Of a stretch of DNA of 64,000 nucleotides, positions 1 to 8,667 are shown piece after piece; within the stretch, counting starts at the first letter, position 1, and every line of letters starts with the position of its first letter. A program made the position numbers and the translations under genes. Under the pieces are notes generated by a model that saw only the letters and a program-made list of their open reading frames with translations, searched no databases and was not told the DNA's origin. The stretch spans positions 124,001 to 188,000 of the forward strand of contig NZ_JAQZBC010000006.1 of NCBI RefSeq assembly GCF_029239295.1, written 5' to 3'. This stretch comes from Sphingomonas sp. GTDB taxonomy: Bacteria; Pseudomonadota; Alphaproteobacteria; Sphingomonadales; Sphingomonadaceae.

Positions 1-225
1 CGCGTCGAAATCGGCGATATCGGCCAGCCAGATGGTGGCATGCAGCAGATGCGCCTTGTCGGTTCCCGCCTGGGCCAGCAGTGCATCGATTTCGGCCAAT
101 GTGCTCCGCGTCTGGGCCGAAACATCCTCGCCGGGGTTGCCCACCTGGCCGGACAGATACACGACCCCGCCGTGGATCACGATCTGGCTCATCCGCCCAT
201 CCTGGTCGATCCGGGTAATCGTCAT
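1..225 (-). CDS. RidA-family imine/enamine deaminase (3' part beyond window)
   Basis: Only the first 75 codons are in the window and the frame stays open to its left edge. The protein starts MTITRIDQDGRMSQIVIHGG and continues with VYLSGQVG and then a segment with QTRSTLAEIDALLAQAG, which is the RidA/YjgF core. RidA proteins hydrolyse reactive enamines or imines made by PLP and flavin enzymes, releasing ammonia. The gene lies 14 bases downstream of dadA on the same strand. A good AAGGA ribosome site precedes its ATG. This suits a job clearing the imine released by D-amino-acid oxidation. The family call is firm; the substrate is inferred from context. Confidence 0.85.
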   Translation of the reverse strand, partial: MTITRIDQDGRMSQIVIHGGVVYLSGQVGNPGEDVSAQTRSTLAEIDALLAQAGTDKAHLLHATIWLADIADFDA

Positions 226-239
226 CGCACTTCGTCCTT

Positions 240-1490
240 TCAGTAACGGTCCAAGCTCAGCCCGTCGGTGGGGATCGGCGGGTGCTTCCCGGCAATGATC
301 GATGCGACCACCGCGCCGGATCCGCACGCCATCGTCCACCCCAGCGTCCCGTGGCCAGTGTTAAGGAACAGGTTGTTCACCTTGGTCCGGCCGATGATCG
401 GCGGGCCATCGGGCGTCATCGGACGCAGCCCGCTCCAATAGCCTGTCTCGCCCTTGTCCGCGGCGCCTGGGAACAGATCGTTCAGGCAGTGAAGCAACGT
501 CGCCTCGCGCCGCGGCGGCAGCGACCGATCAAAGCCGGAGATCTCGGCCATGCCACCCACCCGGATACGGTTGCCAAGCCGAGTGATGGCGATCTTGTAG
601 GTTTCGTCGAGCAGGGTCGATTCCGGCGCCCGCGTCGCATCGGTGATCGGCACGGTTATCGAATAGCCCTTCACCGGATACACCGGCAACCGCACTCCCA
701 GTGGAGCGACGATGCGCGGCGAGAAGCTGCCCATCGCGACCAGATAGGCGTCGCCGCGGACAATCCCGCCGCTGGTCCGCACGCCGGTGATGAGGCCCCC
801 CGCCTGCTCCAGCACCTCGACGGTAGTGGACCACCGAAATTCCACGCCATCGGCCGCGAGCCTCTCGGCAAGCTTCGTCGTAAAGATATGGCAATCACCC
901 GTCTCGTCGTTGGGCAGGCGAAGACCACCGGCAATCAGATGGCGCGACCCGGACAGCCCCGGCTCTACGCGCACGCAGCCATCGACATCCAACAACTCGT
1001 ACGGCACGCCATAGGATCGAAGAACCTCGACGTCCTTCGCACTCCCCTCCAGCTGCTTGTCCGTGCGGAACAGCTGGAGCGTACCCTGCGACCTTTCATC
1101 ATAGGCGATGCCCAGGCGGGTGCGCAGCGCCTTCAACTCATCGCGGCTGAACTCCGCCAGCCCGACCATACGGCTCTTGTTAATCGCATAACGTTGCTCT
1201 GTGCAGTTGCGCAGCATCATCGCCAGCCACGTCAGCATCTGCGGGTCCAGCCGTGGGCGCAGGATCAGCGGCGCGTGGCGCATCATCAGCCATTTGATCG
1301 CCTTCGCCGGAATGCCGGGCCCCGCCCAGGGCGAGGCGTAACCCGGCGAAATCTCTCCGGCATTACCGAAACTCGTCTCCAGTGCAGCGGCAGGCTGGCG
1401 ATCAATCACGACCACCTCATGCCCTTCCTGCCGGAGGTAATGAGCAGCAGTGACGCCGATGACCCCGGCGCCGAGAACCACGACCTTCAA
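240..1490 (-). CDS. dadA: D-amino-acid dehydrogenase, small subunit type (DadA)
   Basis: This 416-residue flavoprotein oxidises D-amino acids, mainly D-alanine, to 2-oxo acids and ammonia and passes electrons to the respiratory chain. The N-terminus has the FAD-binding [13 protein letters not shown] motif, and the C-terminus has the DAO-type block [18 protein letters not shown] followed by [16 protein letters not shown], typical of DadA. The length matches the family. The start codon appears to be TTG, overlapping the alanine racemase stop (TTGA), so the two are translationally coupled. Together with the racemase upstream and RidA downstream it makes a complete L-Ala to pyruvate route. The Lrp-type gene facing away is the likely regulator. 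Confidence 0.93.
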   Translation of the reverse strand: MKVVVLGAGVIGVTAAHYLRQEGHEVVVIDRQPAAALETSFGNAGEISPGYASPWAGPGIPAKAIKWLMMRHAPLILRPRLDPQMLTWLAMMLRNCTEQRYAINKSRMVGLAEFSRDELKALRTRLGIAYDERSQGTLQLFRTDKQLEGSAKDVEVLRSYGVPYELLDVDGCVRVEPGLSGSRHLIAGGLRLPNDETGDCHIFTTKLAERLAADGVEFRWSTTVEVLEQAGGLITGVRTSGGIVRGDAYLVAMGSFSPRIVAPLGVRLPVYPVKGYSITVPITDATRAPESTLLDETYKIAITRLGNRIRVGGMAEISGFDRSLPPRREATLLHCLNDLFPGAADKGETGYWSGLRPMTPDGPPIIGRTKVNNLFLNTGHGTLGWTMACGSGAVVASIIAGKHPPIPTDGLSLDRY

Positions 1491-2647
1491 CGCACGTCTC
1501 CAGCAATACAGGCGGTGGTGATCCCGCGTTCCAGATAGGAACGCGCGTGCCGCCGACCGAGGCTCGTCAGAATTTCATAAGCGATCGTACCGGCGTCTGC
1601 GGCGACCTGATCCAGGCTCTGGCCCGGCCCAATCAGTTCCACCAAATCGCCTTCCTGCAACGCCCCCGCGTCCAGCGCGGAGATATCGACCATGATACTG
1701 TCCATCGACACGCGGCCCACGATCGGAAGCCGAACGCCATTGTGACAAGCGGCGCCGCGATTGCTGAGCGCGCGCGGCCACCCATCGGCGTAACCGATCG
1801 CCAGCGTTGCCAGGCGCCGCACATCAGGCGCGGTATAGGTCAGGCCATAGCCCACCCCGGTACCGGCAGGAATTTCCCGCGTCTGCAGGACCCGCGCCCG
1901 GAGGCTAACGACGGGACGAATAGCCGCTGCTCCGGCGGGCAGCGGCACGCCGTACAAGGCAATGCCGGCGCGCACGACGTCGTTGTGAAAGGCACGCGGG
2001 AGGGCGCTGCCAAAGCTGTTGGCAATCGATCGCGGGACACCCGGAAACAGGGCTGCCATCGCTTCGAACCGGTTCAGCTGCGCCGCATTGCTCATCGCAT
2101 CCGGCTCGTCGGCCGACGCAAGGTGAGTCATCACTAGGCGCAGCTCCACCTCTTCGGCAAAGCTGGGGTCGTCGGCCAGCGCCTGCGCCATGGCCGCATC
2201 CACCCCAAGGCGCGACATGCCAGTGTCGAACTGCAAGGCGGCCGGCAGCCGCTGTCTCCGCCGGCGTGCCGTGTCCCGCCACCGGTGCAGCGCCCCCGGC
2301 GCGTTCAGTGCGGGGACGAAGCCTTGGTCGGCACAGCTGTCTTCGGCGCCCGGATCCAACCCGTTCAGAATGACGACCGTGCAATCCGAGGCGACAACGT
2401 CGCGCAGTTCCATCGCCTCGCACAATTGCGCGACAAAGAACGTCCGGCATCCTTCGCGGTACAGCGCGGGCACGACGCGCATCGCGCCGACGCCGTACGC
2501 GTCTGCCTTCACCACCGCACCACATTGCGCCGGCGTCACATGATCGCGCAGGTTCCGGTAATTCGCTGCGAGCGCGTCAAGATCGATCGTCAGCTCGCTG
2601 GAATAGGTCATTTCGTGCGTCATCGCCCTTGGCATTCTCGCGCGCAT
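1487..2647 (-). CDS. alr: Alanine racemase, probably the catabolic DadX type
   Basis: This is a fold-type III PLP enzyme that interconverts L- and D-alanine. The PLP lysine is in [12 protein letters not shown] near the N-terminus. The second catalytic residue is the tyrosine of [10 protein letters not shown]-terminal beta domain with [13 protein letters not shown] follows. Length is 386 residues from the first ATG; later in-frame ATGs at codons 9 and 13 are also possible because no strong ribosome site distinguishes them. The gene heads the leftward racemase-dadA-ridA operon and faces an Lrp/AsnC gene, which favours a catabolic role over a cell-wall one. I cannot exclude that it is the only racemase of the cell. 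Confidence 0.93.
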   Translation of the reverse strand: MRARMPRAMTHEMTYSSELTIDLDALAANYRNLRDHVTPAQCGAVVKADAYGVGAMRVVPALYREGCRTFFVAQLCEAMELRDVVASDCTVVILNGLDPGAEDSCADQGFVPALNAPGALHRWRDTARRRRQRLPAALQFDTGMSRLGVDAAMAQALADDPSFAEEVELRLVMTHLASADEPDAMSNAAQLNRFEAMAALFPGVPRSIANSFGSALPRAFHNDVVRAGIALYGVPLPAGAAAIRPVVSLRARVLQTREIPAGTGVGYGLTYTAPDVRRLATLAIGYADGWPRALSNRGAACHNGVRLPIVGRVSMDSIMVDISALDAGALQEGDLVELIGPGQSLDQVAADAGTIAYEILTSLGRRHARSYLERGITTACIAGDVR

Positions 2648-2653
2648 GTTGAA

Positions 2654-2666
2654 TGCAGTAACTGCA
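2654..2666. promoter_or_regulatory. Perfect 6-1-6 palindrome upstream of alr
   Basis: TGCAGTAACTGCA is a perfect inverted repeat that lies 7 bases upstream of the alr start codon, in the gap between alr and the divergent Lrp/AsnC gene. Its position and symmetry fit an operator for that regulator. The assignment is inference. Confidence 0.4.
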
Positions 2667-2733
2667 AATGTCTGGCCGTTTCTGCGACGGATGCTGCGAA
2701 ATATCGCGTTCGTCAGCAGATAGTGCGTCCATC

Positions 2734-3192
2734 ATGAAGGATCCTGCACCCATGCTCGACGCTGTCGATCGCCGCATCCTCAACCAGCTGCGACTCAACG
2801 CGCGGATCACGAATACGGCGCTCGCCAGGGAAGTCGGGCTATCCGAATCCGCCTGCCTTCGGCGGCTCAAGCTAATGGAAAAGTCGGGCGTCATTCGCGG
2901 CTACACCGCTGTCGTTGCCGGCGTGGATACGGATGAAGGCACTGTCGCGATCGTCCAGGTCGAACTCCTTCGTCAATCGGAGGAATACCTCTCCCGCTTC
3001 GAAGCAGCGATGCGCAAGCACGCTCAGATCCGCGAATGGTATCTGCTGACTGGCATGGGGGATTACCTGCTTCGGGTGCAGATCGCCGACATGGAGGATT
3101 ATGCGACCTTCCATCGCGAAGTGCTGTCGCGGCTTCCGGGGGTCTCCCGGATCACATCGAGCTTCGCGATGCGGAGCCACCGAAAGGCCTGA
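2734..3192 (+). CDS. Lrp/AsnC-family transcriptional regulator
   Basis: The protein has an N-terminal winged helix (LDAVDRRILNQLRLNARI, then LAREVGLSESACLRRLKLME) and a C-terminal RAM (AsnC ligand) domain ending in VLSRLPGVSRITSSFAMRS. I chose the ATG that gives MKDPAPMLDAVDRR (152 residues) because family members start just before this helix; the frame extends about 22 codons further upstream. It is divergent from alr-dadA-ridA and probably senses alanine and controls that operon, as its relatives do for dadAX. Direct evidence here is only the arrangement and the palindrome in the gap. Confidence 0.9.
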   Translation: MKDPAPMLDAVDRRILNQLRLNARITNTALAREVGLSESACLRRLKLMEKSGVIRGYTAVVAGVDTDEGTVAIVQVELLRQSEEYLSRFEAAMRKHAQIREWYLLTGMGDYLLRVQIADMEDYATFHREVLSRLPGVSRITSSFAMRSHRKA

Positions 3193-3212
3193 AACGCACG
3201 CGCACGCCCGCT

Positions 3213-3854
3213 TCAGGCCATGACTGCCTCGCGGAACGATGCGCCTGTCTTTTCGCGGACTTCATCGATCGACACGCCGGGCGCCAATTCCAGCAGCGTC
3301 AGCCCCTGCGCGCCACATTGCATGACGCAAAGATCGGTGATGATCATGTCGACGCAGCCAGCGCCGGTCAGCGGCAGCGTGCAGACCTCCAGCACCTTCG
3401 GCTTCCCTTGCTTCGACACATGATCCATGACGACGATCACGCGTTTCACGCCGGCGACAAGGTCCATTGCCCCGCCTACGCCCTTCACCATCGCGCCGGG
3501 GATCGTCCAGTTGGCGATGTCGCCGCGCGCGGAAACCTCCATCGCCCCCAAGACGGTCAGGTCGATGTGACCGCCACGGATCATCGCGAAACTATCGGCC
3601 GACGAGAAGAAACTCGATGTCGGCAGCAGGCTGATCGTCTGCTTTCCCGCATTGACCAGATCGGGGTCGACCTCGTCCTCATAGGGGAATGGCCCCATGC
3701 CCAGCATGCCATTCTCGGACTGCAGGATCACGTCGATGCCGGCCGGGATGTGATTAGCCACCAGGGTGGGGATGCCGATCCCCAGATTGACGTAATCGCC
3801 GTCGCTCAACTCACACGCGGCGCGCGCCGCCATTTCGTCCCGGGTCCAGGCCAT
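3213..3854 (-). CDS. scoB: 3-oxoacid CoA-transferase subunit B
   Basis: This 213-residue protein is the B subunit of a succinyl-CoA:3-oxoacid CoA-transferase. It has [15 protein letters not shown], followed by the SENG motif that carries the catalytic glutamate which forms the enzyme-CoA thioester. The C-terminal part has [11 protein letters not shown] and a Gly/Ala-rich end as in PcaJ, AtoA and ScoB. The start at [13 protein letters not shown] overlaps the subunit A stop in a TGATG junction. It lies at the end of an aldehyde dehydrogenase-scoA-scoB operon. CoA transfer to acetoacetate is the usual reaction; the acceptor acid used in this island is not known. Confidence 0.9.
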   Translation of the reverse strand: MAWTRDEMAARAACELSDGDYVNLGIGIPTLVANHIPAGIDVILQSENGMLGMGPFPYEDEVDPDLVNAGKQTISLLPTSSFFSSADSFAMIRGGHIDLTVLGAMEVSARGDIANWTIPGAMVKGVGGAMDLVAGVKRVIVVMDHVSKQGKPKVLEVCTLPLTGAGCVDMIITDLCVMQCGAQGLTLLELAPGVSIDEVREKTGASFREAVMA

Positions 3855-4564
3855 CACACCGTCTCCCGAGGGCGGGTCATCCGCTTCTCGATACGCTTCT
3901 CGTTGATCGTGCTTTTGACGATACGATCGACGTAGATGCCCGGTGTGTGGACCAGGTCGGGATCGATACTGCCGGCCGGCACGATCTCTTCGACCTCGAC
4001 GACGGCGACGCGCGCGGCGGTCGCCATTTCCGGATTGAAGTTCCGCGCGGTGCGCCGGAACACCAGATTGCCTGCCGGGTCGGCCTTCCACGCCTTCACA
4101 ATTGCAAGGTCCGCGCGCAGCCACGTCTCGCGCACATAGTCGCGGCCTTCAAACGTCTCCACTGGCTTGCCTTGGGCCAGCAGGGTGCCGACGCCCGTTG
4201 CGGTGTAGAAGGCGGGAATGCCCGCCCCGCCGGCACGAATGCGCTCCGCCAACGTGCCCTGAGGGGTCAGTTCCAGTTCCAGCTCTCCGGAAAGATACTG
4301 CTGCTCGAACAGCTTGTTGTCGCCGACATAGGACGCGATCATCTTCGTGATCTGCCGCGATTGCAGCAGCATCCACAGACCGAAATTGTTCGCGCCGGCA
4401 TTGTTCGAGATAACCGTCAACCGCTGGACCCCGGAGGCCCTGATCTCGGGGATCAGGCTCTCCGGGTTCCCGGTCAGGCCAAAGCCGCCGGACATGATGG
4501 TCATGCCGTCGAACAGCACGCCGTCCAGCGCCTCCTTCGGGCTATCGCAGATCTTGGTGCGCAC
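3854..4564 (-). CDS. scoA: 3-oxoacid CoA-transferase subunit A
   Basis: This subunit opens with a region like [22 protein letters not shown], then has [15 protein letters not shown] and [16 protein letters not shown], the hallmarks of CoA-transferase family I alpha subunits. I use a GTG start (about 236 residues), which begins 5 bases after the aldehyde dehydrogenase stop. Longer upstream extensions in this frame would run into that dehydrogenase gene and lack family similarity. It pairs with subunit B to move CoA from succinyl-CoA to a 3-oxoacid. Being in the same transcription unit as the dehydrogenase and under the shared operator suggests that a 3-oxoacid arises late in the pathway. Confidence 0.88.
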   Translation of the reverse strand: MRTKICDSPKEALDGVLFDGMTIMSGGFGLTGNPESLIPEIRASGVQRLTVISNNAGANNFGLWMLLQSRQITKMIASYVGDNKLFEQQYLSGELELELTPQGTLAERIRAGGAGIPAFYTATGVGTLLAQGKPVETFEGRDYVRETWLRADLAIVKAWKADPAGNLVFRRTARNFNPEMATAARVAVVEVEEIVPAGSIDPDLVHTPGIYVDRIVKSTINEKRIEKRMTRPRETV

Positions 4565-4568
4565 TGCT

Positions 4569-5996
4569 TCAGGACTGGTGAATGGCCTTGACGTTAAGGA
4601 ACGGCTCCAGCCCTTCCCGTCCGCCTTCGCTGCCGAAGCCGCTGTGCTTGACGCCGCCGAACGGTGAGTCAGCGCCGCTGATGGCAAAGCTGTTGACGCC
4701 CACCATGCCGGCCTCGATCGCGTCCGACACCCGCGCGGCGCGGCGGCCGTTCTCGGTGAACATGAACGATGCTAGGCCATATGGCAGACGGTTCGCGCTT
4801 GCGATCGCCTCTTCCTCGGTTTCGAACGGCTGGATCAACGCCACCGGACCGAACGGCTCGTTGGACATGATATCCGCCTCGATCGGCACGTCGGCGAGAA
4901 CGGTCGGCTGATAGAAGAAACCGGAGCCGAAGCGGCTGCCGCCTGCCATGACCCGCGCGCCACGCGACACCGCATCGTCAACCAGCGCTTCGATCGCATC
5001 CGGGCGGCGGCCGTGCGCCAACGGTCCCATCTTCGTGTCTGGATCCAGGCCGTTGCCCACCGCGACGCCGCGCGTCCGCTCGGCAAAGCCGTTGGCGAAC
5101 TTTTCGTAGATGCTGCGCTGTACGTAGAAGCGCGTTGGCGAAACGCACACCTGCCCGGCGTTGCGGAATTTCTGCGGCACGACCATGTCGAGCGTGCGCT
5201 CCAGATCGCAATCGTCGAAGATCAGGACCGGCGCGTGTCCACCCAGTTCCATCGTCGTCCGCTTCAGATCCTCCGCTGCCAATTTCATCAGGTGACGCCC
5301 GACCGGCACGGAGCCAGTGAAGCTCAGCGCACGGATGACAGGGGATCCCAGAATATGCCGGCTGACCAGGTCGGGTTCGCCGAATACCAGCTGCAACACG
5401 TCACCCGGCAGTCCTGCGTCCAACAGGCAGCGGATCGCGGCGCTCGTGCAGCCCGGCGTTTCTTCCGGCGGCTTCGCGACGACGGAGCAGCCTGCCGCGA
5501 GCGCTGGCGCTAGCTTCTTCATCATTAGATAGACGGGAAAATTCCACGGCGTGAACGAGGCGACCGGGCCAACCGGCTGACGAATCACGATCGAGCGCGA
5601 CCCCGACGGGCGCATCAGCACGCGGCCCTCGATGCGCGTCGCCTCCGCCGCATAAAAATCGAGCAACTCGGCGCTGGCACCCACTTCGCCCCGCGCTTCG
5701 CCGATCGGCTTGCCCTGTTCGGTGGTCAGCAGCGTGGCAATCGCCTCCACCCGCTCGCGCATCAGCGTCGCTGCTTTTCGCAGGATGGCCGCCCGCTGCG
5801 CCGGATCGGTATTGCGCCAAGTCACGAAACCACGCGCGACCGAATCAAGCGCCAGGTCGAGATCGGCCTTGGAGGCTAGCGGCACTGCGGCGATCGCGTC
5901 GCCATTGGCGGGATTGAGCACGGGCTGCTCATCACGCCCTTCACTGCCCTGCCATGCGCCGTCGACGAACAACTGCAATTCGGTATCGTAAGCCAT
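4569..5996 (-). CDS. NAD(P)-dependent aldehyde dehydrogenase, succinate/ketoglutarate semialdehyde type
   Basis: This is a 475-residue aldehyde dehydrogenase. The catalytic cysteine is C284 in NAGQVCVSPTRF and the general base is E250 in TTMELGGHAP; FTPWNFP and the nucleotide-binding FTGSVPVGRHL are also present. It is closest in appearance to GabD-like succinate-semialdehyde and 2-oxoglutarate-semialdehyde dehydrogenases. With the DHDPS-family lyase and the two flavoproteins of this island it could perform the last step of a hydroxyproline-like pathway, turning 2-oxoglutarate semialdehyde into 2-oxoglutarate. That role is inferred from neighbours. The gene heads the leftward operon with scoAB and faces the SDR gene across a double operator. 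Confidence 0.88.
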   Translation of the reverse strand: MAYDTELQLFVDGAWQGSEGRDEQPVLNPANGDAIAAVPLASKADLDLALDSVARGFVTWRNTDPAQRAAILRKAATLMRERVEAIATLLTTEQGKPIGEARGEVGASAELLDFYAAEATRIEGRVLMRPSGSRSIVIRQPVGPVASFTPWNFPVYLMMKKLAPALAAGCSVVAKPPEETPGCTSAAIRCLLDAGLPGDVLQLVFGEPDLVSRHILGSPVIRALSFTGSVPVGRHLMKLAAEDLKRTTMELGGHAPVLIFDDCDLERTLDMVVPQKFRNAGQVCVSPTRFYVQRSIYEKFANGFAERTRGVAVGNGLDPDTKMGPLAHGRRPDAIEALVDDAVSRGARVMAGGSRFGSGFFYQPTVLADVPIEADIMSNEPFGPVALIQPFETEEEAIASANRLPYGLASFMFTENGRRAARVSDAIEAGMVGVNSFAISGADSPFGGVKHSGFGSEGGREGLEPFLNVKAIHQS

Positions 5997-6037
5997 AACC
6001 CTCCGTAGGGGACGATCGCCGCGCCCCCTGTGTTATT

Positions 6038-6071
6038 GTTCGCATAGCGCCGGAAAGTTCGCTTTACGAGC
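6038..6071. promoter_or_regulatory. Candidate IclR operator A (two 15-bp direct repeats)
   Basis: GTTCGCATAGCGCCG at 6038 and GTTCGCTTTACGAGC at 6057 match the consensus GTTCGCATAGCGCAC at 13 and 10 of 15 positions and start 19 bases apart. The site lies in the gap between the divergent aldehyde dehydrogenase-scoAB and SDR/flavoprotein operons. Confidence 0.65.
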
Positions 6072-6097
6072 AAATTTCGCGGCGATATGGCTCTACC

Positions 6098-6868
6098 ATG
6101 ATTGAGGCACTTCGCGGAAAAACCATCCTCCTGACCGGCGCCTCGAAGGGGATCGGGGCGGCAACGGCGCGGATCCTGCTGGATGCCGGCGCTCATCTGA
6201 TCGCCCATTATGGCACCGACGAACCCGGCGCACGTGCGGCGGTCGCTGGGTTCTCAGGGGATCGGGTGAAGCTGCTTTCCGCAGACCTTGGTGATCGTGC
6301 CTCCACGCTCGCTCTTTGGGCCGCCGCCGTGGCGTGGCGCGGCCGCATCGATGTCCTGGTCAACAATGCGGCGGTCATGCCGTTCAACGGCGCGTTCGAT
6401 GGGCCGGACGAGGATTTCGAAAGCGCCTGGGATCAGTCGTTGGAGGTGAATGTCCGTGGGCCAGCGCGGCTGATGCGGGCGGCCGTTAATCACTTCAAAC
6501 AGGCCGAAGGTGGCTCGATTGTCACCATTTCCAGCTGGGCGGCGCAGCGCGGCGTCACCAATCCGGCCACCATTGCCTACGGCGCCTCAAAGGCGGCGGT
6601 CCGTTCCGCAACCCAGTCGATCGCGCGCGCTTATGCCCGCGACAACATTCAGGCCTATATCATCGCGCCCGGCGTTGTCCGTACCCGGCTGTCGGAGGAA
6701 TTCGCGGCCAGCCAGGGCGGGGAGGAGCGTGTCAGCGCCACGCTCGCCAGTGGCGAATGGGTCACCCCGGAAGAGGTCGGCAATATCGTTGCCTTCGTCG
6801 CGAGCGGCGCAGCACGGCAACTGTCGGGCGCGACGCTGGACGTGAACGGCGCGAGCTACATCCGCTGA
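6098..6868 (+). CDS. Short-chain dehydrogenase/reductase (SDR)
   Basis: A 256-residue classical SDR. The coenzyme motif TGASKGIGAATA is at the N-terminus, DVLVNNAAVMP follows, and the active-site set is a serine in VTISSWAAQRG with YGASKAAV as the YxxxK pair. The C-terminus ends GATLDVNGASYIR. It would oxidise or reduce an alcohol/ketone with NAD(P). It is followed after one base by the 2Fe-2S/FAD oxidoreductase, so both are co-transcribed from the operator-bearing gap. Substrate cannot be read from the sequence; a hydroxyl or oxo intermediate of the island pathway is a fair guess. Confidence 0.88.
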   Translation: MIEALRGKTILLTGASKGIGAATARILLDAGAHLIAHYGTDEPGARAAVAGFSGDRVKLLSADLGDRASTLALWAAAVAWRGRIDVLVNNAAVMPFNGAFDGPDEDFESAWDQSLEVNVRGPARLMRAAVNHFKQAEGGSIVTISSWAAQRGVTNPATIAYGASKAAVRSATQSIARAYARDNIQAYIIAPGVVRTRLSEEFAASQGGEERVSATLASGEWVTPEEVGNIVAFVASGAARQLSGATLDVNGASYIR

Positions 6869-6869
6869 T

Positions 6870-8639
6870 ATGCGCGTAACCCTTCCCGGAGCCGAACGCC
6901 GCGGCCCCTCGTTCGGGCTGACGTTCGACGGAGAGAAGGTGGAAGCGTGGCCGGGTGAAAGCATCGCCGCCGCGCTGACCTCCGCCGGGAAGCGGGCACT
7001 GCGCGAGGCACCGACCGGCGCGCCGCGCGGCATGTGGTGCGGCATGGGCGTGTGCGGCGAGTGCCGCGTGGAGGTGGACGGCCAGGTCCGACTCGCCTGC
7101 ATGACGCCGGCGACGCCGAACCAGGCAATCCGCCATGCACCCGCGCGCATCGTCGCGGGTGAGAATACCACCGCGTCGGCGCTTGGCATGGCGACCGTAG
7201 AAACGCCGGACGTGCTGATCGTCGGTGCCGGGCCTTCAGGCCTGTCGGCGGCTCGCATCGCCGCATCGGCGGGGCTCGACGTTCTGATTGCCGACGAGCG
7301 GGCCATGGCCGGCGGACAATATTTCAAACAGCCTGCCAACGCCTTTACGGTCGATCCAAAAAGGGTCGACCGACAGACCGCCGAGGGTCGCACGCTGATC
7401 GCGCAAGCCGTCGCTTCAGGCGTGCGGATCCTGCACGGCCGAATGATGTGGGCGGCGACGCGCGACGACGATCGCGCCTTATCGGTCTATTTGTCGGGTG
7501 ATGACGGGGCCGTCGTCGTTCGTCCAAAGCGGCTGGTGCTGGCGATGGGCGCCTATGAGCGGCCCTGGCCGATACCCGGTTGGACCCTGCCCGGCGTCAT
7601 GACGGCCGGCGCAGCGCAGACGCTGCTGCGCGCTTATTCCACTGCGCCGGGACGCCGCGTTCTGGTCGCGGGCAATGGTCCGCTCAACATCCAGGTCGCC
7701 CGCGAATTGCTGCGTGCCGGATGTGAGGTCGTCGCGCTGGTGGAGGCCGCCCCAGCCCTGGGGCCGGCCAACGCTCTTGATGCGGCCCGCATGGCTCGCG
7801 CCGCACCGCGACTGGCGCTTGACGGCGCCGCGATGCTGACCGCCCTGCGCCGCGCCCGCGTGCCGATGCTCCACGGCTATGTCGTCACTCGTATCGATGG
7901 TGAGGATAAGGCCCGCACGGCTACGGTCGGCCGGCTGGATCGCGAGGGAGATGTGGTCCCCGGAAGCGAGCAGACGTTCGATGTGGATGCGGTGTGCCTG
8001 GGCTATGGCTTTCTGCCCCAGGCAGAGGCGGCGCGGGCGCTGGGGTGCGCGATGGAGAGCAGCGCCGACGGGACCATCGGCGTGGTGCGTGACGATGCCG
8101 GCCGTACCTCGATCGATGACGTGCAGGTGATCGGCGACGGGGGAGGATTGGGCGGCGCGCGGATCGCCATGGCGCAGGGGGTGCTGGCAGGCGCCGCGCT
8201 GGTCGATGCGATCGGCGGGAGCAGCGTGCCAGCTGCCGTTCACGCAAAAGCGAAGCGTGAGCTGGCGCGGCATCGCACCTTCCAGGATGCCTTGTGGCGC
8301 ATCTACACGCCCGTCGGCACGCCGAAACTGCGGCCTCAGGCGTTGCTGTGTCGGTGCGAAAGCATACCCGTTTCGGCCGTGGATGCGCTGCTGTCGGCCG
8401 GTCTGCGGGACATTTCGGCCATCAAGCGAGCGACACGCGCCGGCATGGGCGCGTGCGGCGGACGATATTGCGCCGCGCTGATCGAAGCCAGGCTGGCGGC
8501 GGCCGACCCGTCCCACCAGGCGCCGGCAATCGCCGGCTTCGCACCGCGCGCGCCGTTCAAACCGACCACGATCGACCAGATCGTGGCCACGGCACAAAAT
8601 GACCGCATAAAGAACGAAAGTTCGTCAGAAGAACATTGA
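6870..8639 (+). CDS. Fused 2Fe-2S/FAD/NAD(P) oxidoreductase, opine oxidase or D-hydroxyproline dehydrogenase alpha type
   Basis: This 589-residue protein joins three parts. Residues 1-100 are a ferredoxin-like domain with CGMGVCGEC and a fourth cysteine in RLACM. Residues 110-460 hold an FAD fold (VLIVGAGPSGLSAARIAA) with an inserted NAD fold (VLVAGNGPLNIQVARELL). The C-terminus is a BFD-like iron-sulfur domain with CRC and CGGRYC. This is the architecture of sarcosine oxidase alpha, OoxA/NoxA opine oxidases and LhpE/LhpF subunits of D-hydroxyproline dehydrogenase, here with the 2Fe-2S part fused. The partner beta subunit is most likely the DAO-family gene at 11591-12751. It would oxidise the C-N bond of a secondary amine. 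Confidence 0.85.
   Translation: MRVTLPGAERRGPSFGLTFDGEKVEAWPGESIAAALTSAGKRALREAPTGAPRGMWCGMGVCGECRVEVDGQVRLACMTPATPNQAIRHAPARIVAGENTTASALGMATVETPDVLIVGAGPSGLSAARIAASAGLDVLIADERAMAGGQYFKQPANAFTVDPKRVDRQTAEGRTLIAQAVASGVRILHGRMMWAATRDDDRALSVYLSGDDGAVVVRPKRLVLAMGAYERPWPIPGWTLPGVMTAGAAQTLLRAYSTAPGRRVLVAGNGPLNIQVARELLRAGCEVVALVEAAPALGPANALDAARMARAAPRLALDGAAMLTALRRARVPMLHGYVVTRIDGEDKARTATVGRLDREGDVVPGSEQTFDVDAVCLGYGFLPQAEAARALGCAMESSADGTIGVVRDDAGRTSIDDVQVIGDGGGLGGARIAMAQGVLAGAALVDAIGGSSVPAAVHAKAKRELARHRTFQDALWRIYTPVGTPKLRPQALLCRCESIPVSAVDALLSAGLRDISAIKRATRAGMGACGGRYCAALIEARLAAADPSHQAPAIAGFAPRAPFKPTTIDQIVATAQNDRIKNESSSEEH
8601..8634. promoter_or_regulatory. Candidate IclR operator H, inside the 3' end of the oxidoreductase gene
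   Basis: GACCGCATAAAGAAC at 8601 and GTTCGTCAGAAGAAC at 8620 match the shared consensus at 10 and 8 of 15 positions, with the same 19-base spacing. The pair overlaps the last codons of the upstream gene and precedes the ABC transporter start by about 34 bases. It is the weakest of the eight sites. Confidence 0.4.
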
Positions 8640-8667
8640 CGACCCTGATGCCGCTTGTCATTCGACG

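Noticed and set aside
2700..2725. GTTCG-containing stretch upstream of the Lrp gene as a ninth island operator
   Set aside because: Only the first five bases match and there is no second copy at 19 bases.
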